Below, piece after piece: positions 1 through 6,956 of a stretch of DNA of 64,000 nt. Each line of letters starts with the position of its first letter. Position 1 is the stretch's first letter. Source of the stretch: an uncultured Prevotellaceae bacterium. Its GTDB lineage: Bacteria; Bacteroidota; Bacteroidia; Bacteroidales; Muribaculaceae. The DNA is taken from assembly GCA_900318645.1 (NCBI GenBank), contig ONLH01000004.1:53600-117599 (forward strand), written 5' to 3'. The position numbers and the translations under genes were made by a program. Below the pieces are notes generated by a model. It made no database searches, was not told where the DNA came from, and saw only the letters and a program-made list of their open reading frames with translations.

Positions 1-1
1 T

Positions 2-349
2 GAAATAGTATTAGGGTTGCCGCGTTTCAAGTGTGAAAGCGACTTGTCATTGATGAGTTTGTTAAAGAAATCGTTCCCAGGTGTTTTCAACCAAAATGAC
101 GTTACTTTTAATGCTATCGTTGATGATCCCATCAATTCTCTCAAACTTGAAGAAATCGACCACAAGACTAGTATAGAAGTCAACGAAAAAGGGACAAAAG
201 CCTTTAGTGTAACAGAAGTATTGATGGTTACAATATCGATGAAGCCTGAGTTTATAGCTAATCATCCGTTCTTGTATTTTGTGTATGACGATGCAACCCG
301 AGCCATCCTGCTGATGGGGCAATTCTGCGGTGATGGCGCCATCTTCTAA
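2..349 (+). CDS. Serpin (serine/cysteine protease inhibitor), 3' part only
   Basis: This is the last 115 codons of a serpin whose 5' part lies left of the window; the frame is open to base 2. Visible serpin landmarks are LPRFK (strand before the reactive loop), the hinge and loop starting EVNEKGTKAF, and the closing HPFLYFVYDD and ILLMGQFCG strands. Serpins trap proteases as covalent complexes after cleavage at P1. Aligned to antitrypsin by the hinge Gly at P15, P1 is Ile and P1' Ser, which would favour elastase-like or similar proteases (inference). The hinge is less alanine-rich than usual (AFSV at P12-P9), so true inhibition is not certain. It is AT-rich accessory DNA beside a tRNA-linked insertion. 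Confidence 0.85.
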   Translation, partial: EIVLGLPRFKCESDLSLMSLLKKSFPGVFNQNDVTFNAIVDDPINSLKLEEIDHKTSIEVNEKGTKAFSVTEVLMVTISMKPEFIANHPFLYFVYDDATRAILLMGQFCGDGAIF

Positions 350-440
350 GAAGGGGAACAATAAAGCTGACGACTCCCCTGAATAATAGAAATTGCTGAA
401 AGCATCTCGCTTACCGAATTTACCACTCAATTCAGTAATA

Positions 441-478
441 AATGAAAAAAGAAGTCCACAAGGGACTTCTTTTTCATT
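441..478 (-). terminator. Hairpin next to the distal tRNA-Ser repeat
   Basis: An inverted repeat of about 16 bp (AATGAAAAA-GAAGTCC with one bulged A, then GGACTTC-TTTTTCATT) around a 4-base loop. Read leftward it ends in a T-run. It lies directly beyond the displaced copy of the tRNA-Ser 3' end, where the original tRNA terminator would be expected before an insertion. It may equally end the serpin transcript. Confidence 0.55.
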
Positions 479-479
479 T

Positions 480-497
480 TGCGGAAAGGGAGGGATT
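480..497. repeat. Distal attachment-site copy (18 bp of tRNA-Ser 3' end)
   Basis: TGCGGAAAGGGAGGGATT is identical to bases 2511-2528, the 3' end of tRNA-Ser on the minus strand. A direct duplication of a tRNA 3' end about 2 kb away is the usual footprint of site-specific integration into a tRNA gene. Confidence 0.7.
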
Positions 498-579
498 TAA
501 TACTTGAAAATCAGAAATATTACCCATCTGATACACAAAAACTTACATTTTCGTAAAAGAGGGAAAATCCATGGTTAGT

Positions 580-598
580 GTCCCTATACTGTCCCTGA
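580..598. repeat. GTCCC repeat, copy 1
   Basis: GTCCCTATACTGTCCCTGA is related to GTCCCTATrGCGTCCCA at 2340 and 2441. It lies about 80 bp inside the left end of the insertion. It is a possible arm-type binding site. Confidence 0.45.
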
Positions 599-656
599 AA
601 AATAGCTTATAAGCGACTTATAGACAGTTAATTAATCTTTATTTCGCGTTCGATTG

Positions 657-1001
657 TTATACGACCATTTCTGATTCTGCCTTTTCTTCAAGCGTCTTTC
701 GGATAAAAGCGTTGATGGTAAGACCAGCTTGCTTGGCCAGCATAGCAATTCTGCGATGGATGGCAGGTGTCAATCTCACATTCAGAGCGCCCGAATAACT
801 CTTATCCGGTTCGATGCCCTCATCGGCGCAGTAGGCGAGGTAATCATCCACCGCCTCATGAAATGCCTCGGTCAGTTCCTTCACGCTTTCGCCCTCGAAG
901 TTCACCAAACCGTTGATGCCTTCCACTTTTCCGTAGAAAACACCGTCCTGTTCGCTAAAAGCGACTGAGCCTAAATAGCCCTTATAATTCATTGTATTCA
1001 T
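657..1001 (-). CDS. hicB: HicB-family antitoxin
   Basis: A 114-residue protein with the two HicB parts: an N-terminal partially degraded RNase-H-like domain (YKGYLGS, FYGKVEGINGLVNFEGESV, about 1-65) and a C-terminal ribbon-helix-helix DNA-binding segment (LNVRLTPAIHRRIAMLAKQAG, then NAFIRKTLEEK, about 73-110). It should bind and neutralise HicA and repress the shared promoter. It lies 7 bp downstream of hicA in the same orientation, the classic toxin-first HicAB order. Met4 is an alternative start. It may help stabilise the insertion that carries it. Confidence 0.87.
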   Translation of the reverse strand: MNTMNYKGYLGSVAFSEQDGVFYGKVEGINGLVNFEGESVKELTEAFHEAVDDYLAYCADEGIEPDKSYSGALNVRLTPAIHRRIAMLAKQAGLTINAFIRKTLEEKAESEMVV

Positions 1002-1008
1002 ATCTTTC

Positions 1009-1266
1009 TTATTTAATAAACCCTGCTTCTTTCAAATCTTCCAATACTTGCTGCATCGCATATCGCTTGACGATATTGCCTGGATGCGGTTTGTGCAACA
1101 TTATGGGCCGTTCGTCACCGTTCTTGAAAATCACTCGAGAGCCAGATGTGTGCCCTTTCTCACCACGCACATAGCCATAACCAGCCAAGAGTTGCTGCAT
1201 CTCATCGAATGTAAAATCCGATGGCATAGACAGAAATCGCTTACGTAGTTTATCCTTTGTACTCAT
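1009..1266 (-). CDS. hicA: HicA-family toxin (mRNA interferase)
   Basis: An 85-residue HicA/YcfA-like protein with a double-stranded-RNA-binding-like fold. The family cleaves mRNA during stress and is held inactive by HicB. It has the N-terminal helix (FDEMQQLLAGYGY), a loop GEKGHTSGSRVIF around residues 36-48 with a candidate catalytic His39, and the C-terminal HPGNIVKRYAMQQVLEDLKEAG. The usual GSHH motif is replaced by a TSGSR type, so the catalytic residue is tentative. It is first gene of the hicA-hicB pair and has a recognisable promoter-operator at 1287-1318. Confidence 0.85.
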   Translation of the reverse strand: MSTKDKLRKRFLSMPSDFTFDEMQQLLAGYGYVRGEKGHTSGSRVIFKNGDERPIMLHKPHPGNIVKRYAMQQVLEDLKEAGFIK

Positions 1267-1286
1267 GACCTAGTGTTTTGTCGCCG

Positions 1287-1318
1287 CAAATGTAACTAAA
1301 AAATAGTTACCACCCAAA
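1287..1318 (-). promoter_or_regulatory. hicAB promoter with operator-like inverted repeat
   Basis: Read leftward: TTTG (1318-1315), 20 bases, TACATTTG (1294-1287), matching the Bacteroidetes TTTG/TAnnTTTG promoter. The perfect inverted repeat GTAACTA-N5-TAGTTAC (1292-1310) fills the spacer and touches the -7 box. This is where a ribbon-helix-helix autorepressor such as HicB would bind (inference). Confidence 0.65.
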
Positions 1319-1455
1319 TACTATTACAAAAATCTTGCCAAAAAACATTTTTGTACTTAAATGGCGTTAACATTTCTATCATGACTCTGATTGGTATCCA
1401 AAGGTTAATTAAAAATAAAACTTCCAAAAACAATAGTTAATCAAGAGAAAGTCTA

Positions 1456-1463
1456 TATCTTTG
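1456..1463 (+). promoter_or_regulatory. -7 box of the TlpA-like gene
   Basis: TATCTTTG fits TAnnTTTG. Transcription should start near 1470, just before the first ATG at 1477. No clear -33 box is visible. Confidence 0.45.
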
Positions 1464-1476
1464 CCTGCTGATTTCA

Positions 1477-2250
1477 ATGAGGTATAAAATGAAGCTTAAT
1501 ATGAGATATTTAGTATTTTTTATTGTGGCTATCTTTTCTGTTCTTGGCACAACGGCTCGAGAAGATGGCTCGATTCAGGCGAAAATGATAGTAAACGGGT
1601 ATTTTTTCAAGGACGACATCAAATTGCCTGAAGATGTAAGTCCTAACATTACCATGGTTAGTGATGGGCAGAAGAATCGCTTGCTTGCTTATACTTATGA
1701 CATGACTTTGCCTGAGGAGATGATTAAGTATGCAATTCCAGTTGAGAAGGTCTTTCACGGGAAACTGTTTCTTGAAAAATATCAAGAGCAGACCGAAATG
1801 ATGCGTATAACAACACTGTCAAGTGAGTTATCAAAGCCAGTAGTAGGAGAGCCGTTCCCTCAATTCTGTGAAACTGATATTGATGGTAACAAGTGGACCA
1901 ACGAGGATGTAAAGGGTAAGGTAATGGTAGTGAATTTATGGTACTCAGGATGTGGACCTTGCCGCAAGGAAATGCCGATCTTATCTACATGGAAAGAAAT
2001 GTATCCAAATGTTCAGTTCTTTTCAGCAACATATCACGATGAAACTTTAACTCGCAAGATAACTGAACAGCATAATTTCACCTGGACTCACTTAATTGAA
2101 GCTAAAGACATGATGTCGTGGATTCAAGGTGAGGGTTTCCCATTAACGATTGTTGTTGATAAGAACGGAATAGTTCGTCATCTTGTTCATGGGACAAGTG
2201 AAGAGATACGTGCATCTATTCTCGAATGCATCCAACAGTTAGAACAATAA
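1477..2250 (+). CDS. TlpA/ResA-like exported thiol-disulfide oxidoreductase
   Basis: A 257-residue protein with a hydrophobic leader (about 10-26, ending near TTA) and a C-terminal thioredoxin-fold domain from about residue 120. The active site is SGCGPC (Cys159, Cys162), and GEGFPLTIVVD supplies the cis-Pro region. Such proteins reduce or shuffle disulfides outside the cytoplasmic membrane. The N-terminal part (about 30-115) has no motif I recognise. ATGs at 1489 and 1501 are alternatives; 1501 would give a more typical signal peptide. It is cargo of the tRNA-Ser insertion, AT-rich, and followed by a strong terminator. Confidence 0.8.
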   Translation: MRYKMKLNMRYLVFFIVAIFSVLGTTAREDGSIQAKMIVNGYFFKDDIKLPEDVSPNITMVSDGQKNRLLAYTYDMTLPEEMIKYAIPVEKVFHGKLFLEKYQEQTEMMRITTLSSELSKPVVGEPFPQFCETDIDGNKWTNEDVKGKVMVVNLWYSGCGPCRKEMPILSTWKEMYPNVQFFSATYHDETLTRKITEQHNFTWTHLIEAKDMMSWIQGEGFPLTIVVDKNGIVRHLVHGTSEEIRASILECIQQLEQ

Positions 2251-2281
2251 TGGAATAGGCGTACTTTTTATTAAGACATCT

Positions 2282-2314
2282 GCGGTTGATTTGCCTTTGT
2301 GGCAAATCAACCGC
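2282..2314 (+). terminator. Terminator after the TlpA-like gene
   Basis: Perfect 14-bp stem (GCGGTTGATTTGCC / GGCAAATCAACCGC) with loop TTTGT, followed by a T-rich tract. Its stem shares CGGTTGATTT with the hairpin at 63689-63719. Confidence 0.75.
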
Positions 2315-2339
2315 TTGTATTATGTTTTTGTGATTTTTC

Positions 2340-2356
2340 GTCCCTATAGCGTCCCA
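2340..2356. repeat. GTCCC repeat, copy 2
   Basis: GTCCCTATAGCGTCCCA differs by one base from the copy at 2441-2457. It is a candidate arm-type recombinase site near the tRNA-proximal end of the insertion. Confidence 0.5.
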
Positions 2357-2440
2357 AAAGTTCGAAATTTGAACTATAGTTAACAGATTGGGATTTAGTA
2401 AATTAAAAAGTGTACTTTGCTAGAGATGAGTGTGGGAATC

Positions 2441-2457
2441 GTCCCTATGGCGTCCCA
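2441..2457. repeat. GTCCC repeat, copy 3
   Basis: GTCCCTATGGCGTCCCA, 101 bp from copy 2 and about 55 bp from the attachment site in the tRNA gene. Confidence 0.5.
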
Positions 2458-2470
2458 GTATGTATAAAAA

Positions 2471-2509
2471 GATAATGTAATAAATTGAAAATCAATTTAT
2501 TACATTATC
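2471..2509 (-). terminator. Terminator of tRNA-Ser
   Basis: Perfect 18-bp stem (GATAATGTAATAAATTGA and its complement) with a 3-base loop; on the minus strand it is followed by TTTTTATACA. It starts 3 bases beyond the mature tRNA 3' end. Confidence 0.8.
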
Positions 2510-2510
2510 T

Positions 2511-2528
2511 TGCGGAAAGGGAGGGATT
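2511..2528. repeat. Proximal attachment-site copy inside tRNA-Ser
   Basis: Identical 18-mer to 480-497, covering the acceptor 3' strand and part of the T-arm of tRNA-Ser. Confidence 0.7.
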
Positions 2529-2598
2529 CGAACCCACGGTACGCAAAGCGTACAACGGTTTTCGAGACCGCCCCGATCGACCACTCCGGCACCTTTCC
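2513..2598 (-). tRNA. tRNA-Ser (anticodon CGA)
   Basis: An 86-nt cloverleaf read leftward: acceptor stem GGAAAGG/CCTTTCC, anticodon loop CTCGAAA (anticodon CGA, reads UCG), a long variable arm typical of serine tRNAs and the T-loop TTCGAAT. CCA is not encoded. It is the integration target of the adjoining element. Confidence 0.95.
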
Positions 2599-2672
2599 AG
2601 TCATGCCCTCGGGATTTATTCCCCAAAAGCGGGTGCAAAGTTAGGGCAAATTTTCCACCCGACAAAATATTT

Positions 2673-3317
2673 TCACAGATTTTTCAGTCCCTCAATCGTC
2701 TTGATGGGGTCCTCGGCGCCAAAGACGTAGCTGCCGGCGACGAGGATATCGGCGCCTGCCTCAGCCAGTTGGGCTCCGGTGATAGCGTTCACGCCACCGT
2801 CAATCTCGATCTGGGCGTTGGAACCGCTAAGGGTGATGAGTTGGCGCAGCTCACGCACTTTGTTGAGCGTCTGGACGATGAACTTTTGACCGCCAAAGCC
2901 GGGATTGACCGACATCAGCAGCACGAGGTCCACGTCGCAGATGATGTCGCGCAGCATCATCACGGGCGTTGCGGGATTGAGGGCTACACCTGCCAGCATG
3001 CCGGCATCATGGATCTGCTGCACGACGCGGTTGAGGTGGATGCAGGCTTCCTGGTGCACGGTCATGATGCGTGTGCCGCAGTCGCGCACCTGGGGAATGA
3101 ACTTCTGCGGCTCGACAATCATCAGGTGGACATCAAGGGGTTTCTGGCACAGACGCTGCACATGCTTGATGACGGGGAAACCGAACGAGATGTTGGGGAC
3201 GAACACGCCGTCCATCACGTCGAGATGCAGCAACTCGGCATCGCTGCGGTTAATCATGTCGATGTCCTTGGCGAGGTTGCCAAAGTCGGCTGACAATAAT
3301 GAGGGTGAAACTATCAT
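2673..3317 (-). CDS. rpe: Ribulose-phosphate 3-epimerase
   Basis: Interconverts ribulose 5-phosphate and xylulose 5-phosphate in the cytosolic pentose phosphate pathway. At 214 residues it has the standard length. Visible motifs are SPSLLSADFGNL, the metal/acid-base cluster HLDVMDG (His31, Asp33), DVHLMI (His64), VNPGFGGQ (137-144) and EIDGGVN (Asp173). It lies downstream of the DedA gene in the same orientation, with a heptad-repeat array filling the gap. Confidence 0.97.
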   Translation of the reverse strand: MIVSPSLLSADFGNLAKDIDMINRSDAELLHLDVMDGVFVPNISFGFPVIKHVQRLCQKPLDVHLMIVEPQKFIPQVRDCGTRIMTVHQEACIHLNRVVQQIHDAGMLAGVALNPATPVMMLRDIICDVDLVLLMSVNPGFGGQKFIVQTLNKVRELRQLITLSGSNAQIEIDGGVNAITGAQLAEAGADILVAGSYVFGAEDPIKTIEGLKNL

Positions 3318-3321
3318 ATTA

Positions 3322-3363
3322 TTAGACGTTAGATTTTAGACGTTAGATTTTAGACTTTAGATG
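3322..3363. repeat. Heptad array (6 units) between DedA and rpe
   Basis: Six consecutive 7-mers: TTAGACG, TTAGATT, TTAGACG, TTAGATT, TTAGACT, TTAGATG. The array contains the DedA stop codon (3350-3352) and encodes its last residues, and ends 4 bases from the rpe start. Confidence 0.85.
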
Positions 3364-4075
3364 CTGGTTTCTTCTTGATGGCCTGGTAGGCGAGGAAGAG
3401 GACGATGGCGATGGCCAGCGCATAGCCCGCCCACGACAGGTAGTGGTTGTAGTGCTCAAGTTGTACCAGCAGTTCTTCCTCGGGGAAGTGCTGACTTAAC
3501 CAGTATCCCAGGCCGGCCAACACTACGTTCCAGATGCCGGCGCCCAGCGAGGTGAACAGGACGAACGTGCCGAAGTTCATGCGCGACAGGCCGGCGGGAA
3601 TGGAGATGAGTTGGCGGATGGCGGGAATTAGGCGGCCCAGGAAGGTCGAGATGGCACCGTGACGGTCAAAGTAGGCCTCGGCCTTTTCCACCTTTTCGGC
3701 ATCGATGAGGCACATGTGGCCGATGCGGCTATTGGCGAAGGCATAGACCACGGGACGCCCGATGAGCAGTGACAGCACATAGTTGATGACAGCCCCGATG
3801 AGTGCCCCCAGGGTTGCAATGACAACAATCATGATGATGTTCATGTCGCCGTTGCGTGCAGCAAAGTAGGCGGCAGGCGGAATGACGACCTCGCTCGGGA
3901 AGGGGATGAACGAACTCTCGATGGCCATCAGCAGCAGGATGGTGCCATAGGTCAGATGTTCCTTGTACCAGTTGTAGATGGTGACAATGTCGTGAGGCAT
4001 ATACACGAGAATACCAACCACCACAGCAGCCAGTACCACCAGTATTATAATCAGTTGTATCGTATCCTTTTTCAT
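3350..4075 (-). CDS. DedA/VTT-family inner-membrane protein
   Basis: A 241-residue membrane protein with about six hydrophobic segments. It has the DedA signatures ESSFIPFPSE (about 53-62) and FLGRLIPAIRQLISIPAG (about 145-162, with the conserved arginines). DedA proteins are linked to undecaprenyl-phosphate or phospholipid flipping and proton-dependent homeostasis. The final residues (ASKV) and the stop are built from the heptad repeat at 3322-3363. It has its own -7 box at 4085-4092. Confidence 0.92.
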   Translation of the reverse strand: MKKDTIQLIIILVVLAAVVVGILVYMPHDIVTIYNWYKEHLTYGTILLLMAIESSFIPFPSEVVIPPAAYFAARNGDMNIIMIVVIATLGALIGAVINYVLSLLIGRPVVYAFANSRIGHMCLIDAEKVEKAEAYFDRHGAISTFLGRLIPAIRQLISIPAGLSRMNFGTFVLFTSLGAGIWNVVLAGLGYWLSQHFPEEELLVQLEHYNHYLSWAGYALAIAIVLFLAYQAIKKKPASKV

Positions 4076-4084
4076 ATCAAGCTA

Positions 4085-4092
4085 CAAAGGTA
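4085..4092 (-). promoter_or_regulatory. -7 box of the DedA gene
   Basis: TACCTTTG on the minus strand, 9 bases upstream of the start codon, so the transcript would be leaderless or nearly so. Confidence 0.45.
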
Positions 4093-4100
4093 GTGAAAAG

Positions 4101-4121
4101 TTTTGAGTTTTAGGTGTAAAG
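4101..4121. repeat. Short heptad array upstream of DedA
   Basis: Three degenerate 7-mers: TTTTGAG, TTTTAGG, TGTAAAG. This is a weak member of the window-wide heptad family, between the U32 gene and DedA. Confidence 0.4.
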
Positions 4122-4138
4122 TGTTTTAGCAAACTTGA

Positions 4139-5980
4139 CTATCGGTCGGGGAGGGTGAGGGTCATCTCGCAGGATTTGCAGTCGCAGGTAACTTTTAGCA
4201 ATGTGGAACCGGTTTTCAGATACAGGTCCCGAGGCAGGCGGTTGGCGTTTTTGCCCTTGAGGCAGGCTCCCAGCTGACGGCGGATGCAGTAGCGGGTGTG
4301 CATCAATGGTGTGGCTTTGGTGACGGGTGCACCGACCTCAAGAGCCGGTGTGATGTCGATGACGCCATGGTCGCGATAGAGCTGCTCGGCAAGGCGGTTG
4401 GCGACGTTGTCGGCAGGCTCCAATGCCGTTACAGGGCAAGGGAAGGACTTGTCTTCCTTGCGACGCATGTCGATGGAACGGGTGATGCTGTGGGTGCGGT
4501 CAAGCAGGTCAATGGTCTCGCGGCGCAGGCGTGCCAGCAACGATGCCGGAATGAAGATGTCGCCCGGCACTTGAGCTTCACCGAGGCGGTAGATGGTCCC
4601 GCCCAGCTTACTCAACTCTGCAATTTGGCGATCGCCCTGAGGCTTTGCGGCAGGTTGCAGTTCACTCTCAACGGTATGTGTCACCCGGTTGCCGCGTTCG
4701 TCGTCCAGGGTAAGCGTTAACCTGCCGCCCGTGTAGCGCAGTTCGGCATTCACAGCGATGGTGCGGGTTGCTGACGGCTTGGCGAGCAGGTCGTTAAATG
4801 CTTTGTCGGCAGTGCGGAAGATCATGGCGCCACGTGGAATCGCGGCGCGATCGCGCAGCAGTACGGTTCCGTTGCCCAATGCGCGGTTGACACGGGCGCC
4901 CGAGAAGATGTCCTCGGCATCATAGTAGCTCAGGCCGTCACCGTTAGCAAGTGTGGCACGGGTGCCAATAGTCAATGTGTTGCCGTTGCAGCGGGTGACA
5001 CGGCCCAGGAATTCGCCTTGCGACTTGGGCGTGTCGATCGATGCGATGGCGGTGCCGTCCTTAGGACGACGCTCATCTAGGAAATAATGAGTAAAACCGC
5101 GGTTGAAACTCTTTTCCAGAGCAGGCTCAAAGGTCAGTTCCACCTTGCCGAACGATGCACGGCGGTAGCGCTCGGGTTGGCGGTCGATGACTTTGTCGAG
5201 GGCTCGGCGGTAGTAGGCCACAACGTTCTTGACATAGCCGATATCCTTGAGTCGTCCTTCAATCTTAAACGAAGATACCCCTGCTGCCATCATCTGCTCC
5301 AAGCGGTCGTGACGTGCCATGTCGCGTAACGATAACAGGTGTTTGCCCTCGACGAGGGACAGTCCTTGGCCATCCACCAGATCATAGGGCAGGCGGCACA
5401 GCTGAGCGCACTCGCCACGGTTGGCGCTACGCCCCTTTAATGCCTGGCTGATGGCGCAGCGTCCACTGTAACTCACGCACAGAGCGCCGTGGACAAAGGC
5501 TTCAAGCGGCATGGTCGTAACCTTGCGGATGGCGGCAATCTCATTGAGGGTGAGTTCGCGAGCCATGACCAGTTGGGAGAAACCCAATGCTTCGAGAAAC
5601 CGTGCCTTCTCAGGTGTGCGCAGGTCGCATTGTGTGCTGGCATGCAAGGCGATGGGCGGCAGGTCGAGGCGCAACAGCCCCAGGTCCTGGACAATGAGGG
5701 CATCTACACCGATTCGGTACAGGTCATGAACCAAGTGTTCCACCTCTTTTAACTCGTCGTCATAGATGAGCGTATTGACCGTAGCATAGATGCGAGCCCC
5801 GAACTGATGGGCGTAGTCGCAGGCACGCCGTACGTCGTCGAGTGTGTTGGTCGCATCGGCGCGTGCACCATGGTGGGAGGCGCCCATATAGACGGCATCG
5901 GCGCCATGGTCGATGGCGGCGATGGCAATCTCGGCGTCACGGGCGGGCGCCAGCAGTTCTATGAAGGTGGGCTTGGCCAT
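4139..5980 (-). CDS. U32-family protease / RlhA-like rRNA hydroxylation protein
   Basis: A 613-residue protein starting MAKPTFIELLAPA, with the U32 core GADAVYMG and the cysteine-bearing signature YSGRCAISQALKGRSANRGE followed by CAQLCRLPY (about 172-200). The second half matches the extra domain found in YegQ/RlhA-type long members. A cysteine set near the C-terminus (YCIRRQLGACLKG, then CDCKSC) may hold an iron-sulfur cluster with the core cysteines. The E. coli relative RlhA hydroxylates 23S rRNA C2501; others were called collagenases. An rRNA-modifying role is the likelier one here, by length. Confidence 0.88.
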   Translation of the reverse strand: MAKPTFIELLAPARDAEIAIAAIDHGADAVYMGASHHGARADATNTLDDVRRACDYAHQFGARIYATVNTLIYDDELKEVEHLVHDLYRIGVDALIVQDLGLLRLDLPPIALHASTQCDLRTPEKARFLEALGFSQLVMARELTLNEIAAIRKVTTMPLEAFVHGALCVSYSGRCAISQALKGRSANRGECAQLCRLPYDLVDGQGLSLVEGKHLLSLRDMARHDRLEQMMAAGVSSFKIEGRLKDIGYVKNVVAYYRRALDKVIDRQPERYRRASFGKVELTFEPALEKSFNRGFTHYFLDERRPKDGTAIASIDTPKSQGEFLGRVTRCNGNTLTIGTRATLANGDGLSYYDAEDIFSGARVNRALGNGTVLLRDRAAIPRGAMIFRTADKAFNDLLAKPSATRTIAVNAELRYTGGRLTLTLDDERGNRVTHTVESELQPAAKPQGDRQIAELSKLGGTIYRLGEAQVPGDIFIPASLLARLRRETIDLLDRTHSITRSIDMRRKEDKSFPCPVTALEPADNVANRLAEQLYRDHGVIDITPALEVGAPVTKATPLMHTRYCIRRQLGACLKGKNANRLPRDLYLKTGSTLLKVTCDCKSCEMTLTLPDR

Positions 5981-5998
5981 GTGAGGTGGTTGTGTGGG

Positions 5999-6015
5999 CT
6001 GCGGCTCGGCCGCAG
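5999..6015. repeat. GC-rich palindrome, copy 1
   Basis: CTGCGGC-TCG-GCCGCAG, a 7-bp perfect stem with a 3-base loop, 8 bases after the nitrilase stop codon. Similar stem-loops occur at 8348 and 48685. Confidence 0.6.
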
Positions 6016-6023
6016 TAATGGAA

Positions 6024-6824
6024 TCAAATGTTGAGTGTGAAGTCGTCGGCGTCGCGCCAGGCAGGGAACTTCTCCCTAAATTGTGCCAGTTGGGCAGGGG
6101 AGAGGTCGGCTGTGATGACCGGGCTGGTCATGCGCTGGGCGATGACCTTGCCCTTGAAGTCGATGACCAGTGACGAGCCCTCGGGGTATTCTACGCCAGC
6201 GGGATCAGTGCCGATGCGGTTCACGCCACAGACGTAGCACTCGTTCTCCATAGCTCGTGCTGCCAGTAGCGTGCGCCACACTTTCTCGCGTGACTTGGGC
6301 CAGTTGGCGATTACCACGAGCAGGTCATAGTTGTTCTTCACGTTACGGCAGAAGACCGGGAACCTGAGGTCATAGCAGACGATAAACTTGATGTTGAACC
6401 CACGGAAACGCACAATCGGCGCTGCCGTCAGTCCATGGTTAAACACCTTGTCCTCGCCACCGAACGAGAACAGATGGCGCTTGTCGTAGTAGGTTTCGTC
6501 GCCATTAGGCTCAATAAAGAAGGCACGGTTGTAGAGCTGTGCTGCCGTGTTGGCAAGAAAACTGCCAACGATGCCCACGTGGTATTCAGCGGCCAGCTTG
6601 CGCAGGGTGTGCAACGTGTCGCCGCTGTTCCACTCGGCGACGGCGGCAGCCTGCTCGCGGTCTCCGGTCATAAAGCCCGTAGTGAATAACTCCGGCAGGA
6701 TAACCAGGTCGGTGTCATCGGGCATATTGCGCAGGTTGCGCTTCAGTTGCTGGATGTTGGCTTCACGGTCGCCCCAGACGATATCGTCCTCGATGAGCGT
6801 GACCCTCAGATTACGTGAAATCAT
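6024..6824 (-). CDS. Nitrilase-superfamily amidohydrolase (omega-amidase-like)
   Basis: A 266-residue cytosolic C-N hydrolase with the full catalytic triad Glu45 (LPELF), Lys115 (YYDKRHLF) and Cys150 (IVCYDLRFP). The closest known subgroup by motif is YafV/NIT2-type omega-amidase, which hydrolyses alpha-ketoglutaramate or related amides; the exact substrate is not determined. It precedes the U32 gene in a leftward run. A small heptad array lies just upstream of the start. Confidence 0.9.
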   Translation of the reverse strand: MISRNLRVTLIEDDIVWGDREANIQQLKRNLRNMPDDTDLVILPELFTTGFMTGDREQAAAVAEWNSGDTLHTLRKLAAEYHVGIVGSFLANTAAQLYNRAFFIEPNGDETYYDKRHLFSFGGEDKVFNHGLTAAPIVRFRGFNIKFIVCYDLRFPVFCRNVKNNYDLLVVIANWPKSREKVWRTLLAARAMENECYVCGVNRIGTDPAGVEYPEGSSLVIDFKGKVIAQRMTSPVITADLSPAQLAQFREKFPAWRDADDFTLNI

Positions 6825-6827
6825 TTT

Positions 6828-6848
6828 TTCTCAGTTAATAGTTGATAG
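6828..6848. repeat. Short heptad array upstream of the nitrilase gene
   Basis: Three 7-mers: TTCTCAG, TTAATAG, TTGATAG, ending 4 bases from the nitrilase start codon. Confidence 0.5.
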
Positions 6849-6927
6849 TAATAGCGAATGGCTGGAAAAGCGAGCGAAAGATGCCTGCAGGGCAACTCGC
6901 TAATCTCTAATCATTCATTCCTAATCA

Positions 6928-6955
6928 TGAAATGGCGGTTATGACCGCCATTTCA
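6928..6955 (-). terminator. Hairpin after the acyltransferase gene
   Basis: Perfect 12-bp stem TGAAATGGCGGT/ACCGCCATTTCA with loop TATG, immediately after the acyltransferase stop. The trailing T-run is weak. Confidence 0.6.
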
Positions 6956-6956
6956 T

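Larger units (their letters stand above)
350..656. other. Gene-free stretch between serpin and hicB
   Basis: I see no coding region here. It holds a hairpin (441-478), a copy of the tRNA-Ser 3' end (480-497) and one GTCCC-type repeat (580-598), listed separately. An open frame on the minus strand (62-430) is the shadow of the serpin. Confidence 0.7.
480..2528. mobile_element. Integrase-less insertion in tRNA-Ser(CGA)
   Basis: The segment is bounded by 18-bp direct repeats of the tRNA-Ser 3' end. It carries hicA/hicB and a TlpA-like gene, both AT-rich compared with the flanking housekeeping genes. Short GTCCC-containing repeats lie inside both ends, resembling arm-type recombinase sites. Its right end brings an 18-bp terminator hairpin that restores a terminator to the tRNA. 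No integrase is present, so it is either a decayed island or a non-autonomous element mobilised in trans. Boundaries come from the repeats; mobility is inferred. Confidence 0.6.

Noticed and set aside
1-2600. Integrase or transposase gene for the tRNA-Ser insertion
   Set aside because: No frame in or around the element shows tyrosine- or serine-recombinase or DDE motifs.
2485-2730. Plus-strand frame of 81 codons
   Set aside because: It runs antisense through tRNA-Ser and the end of rpe.
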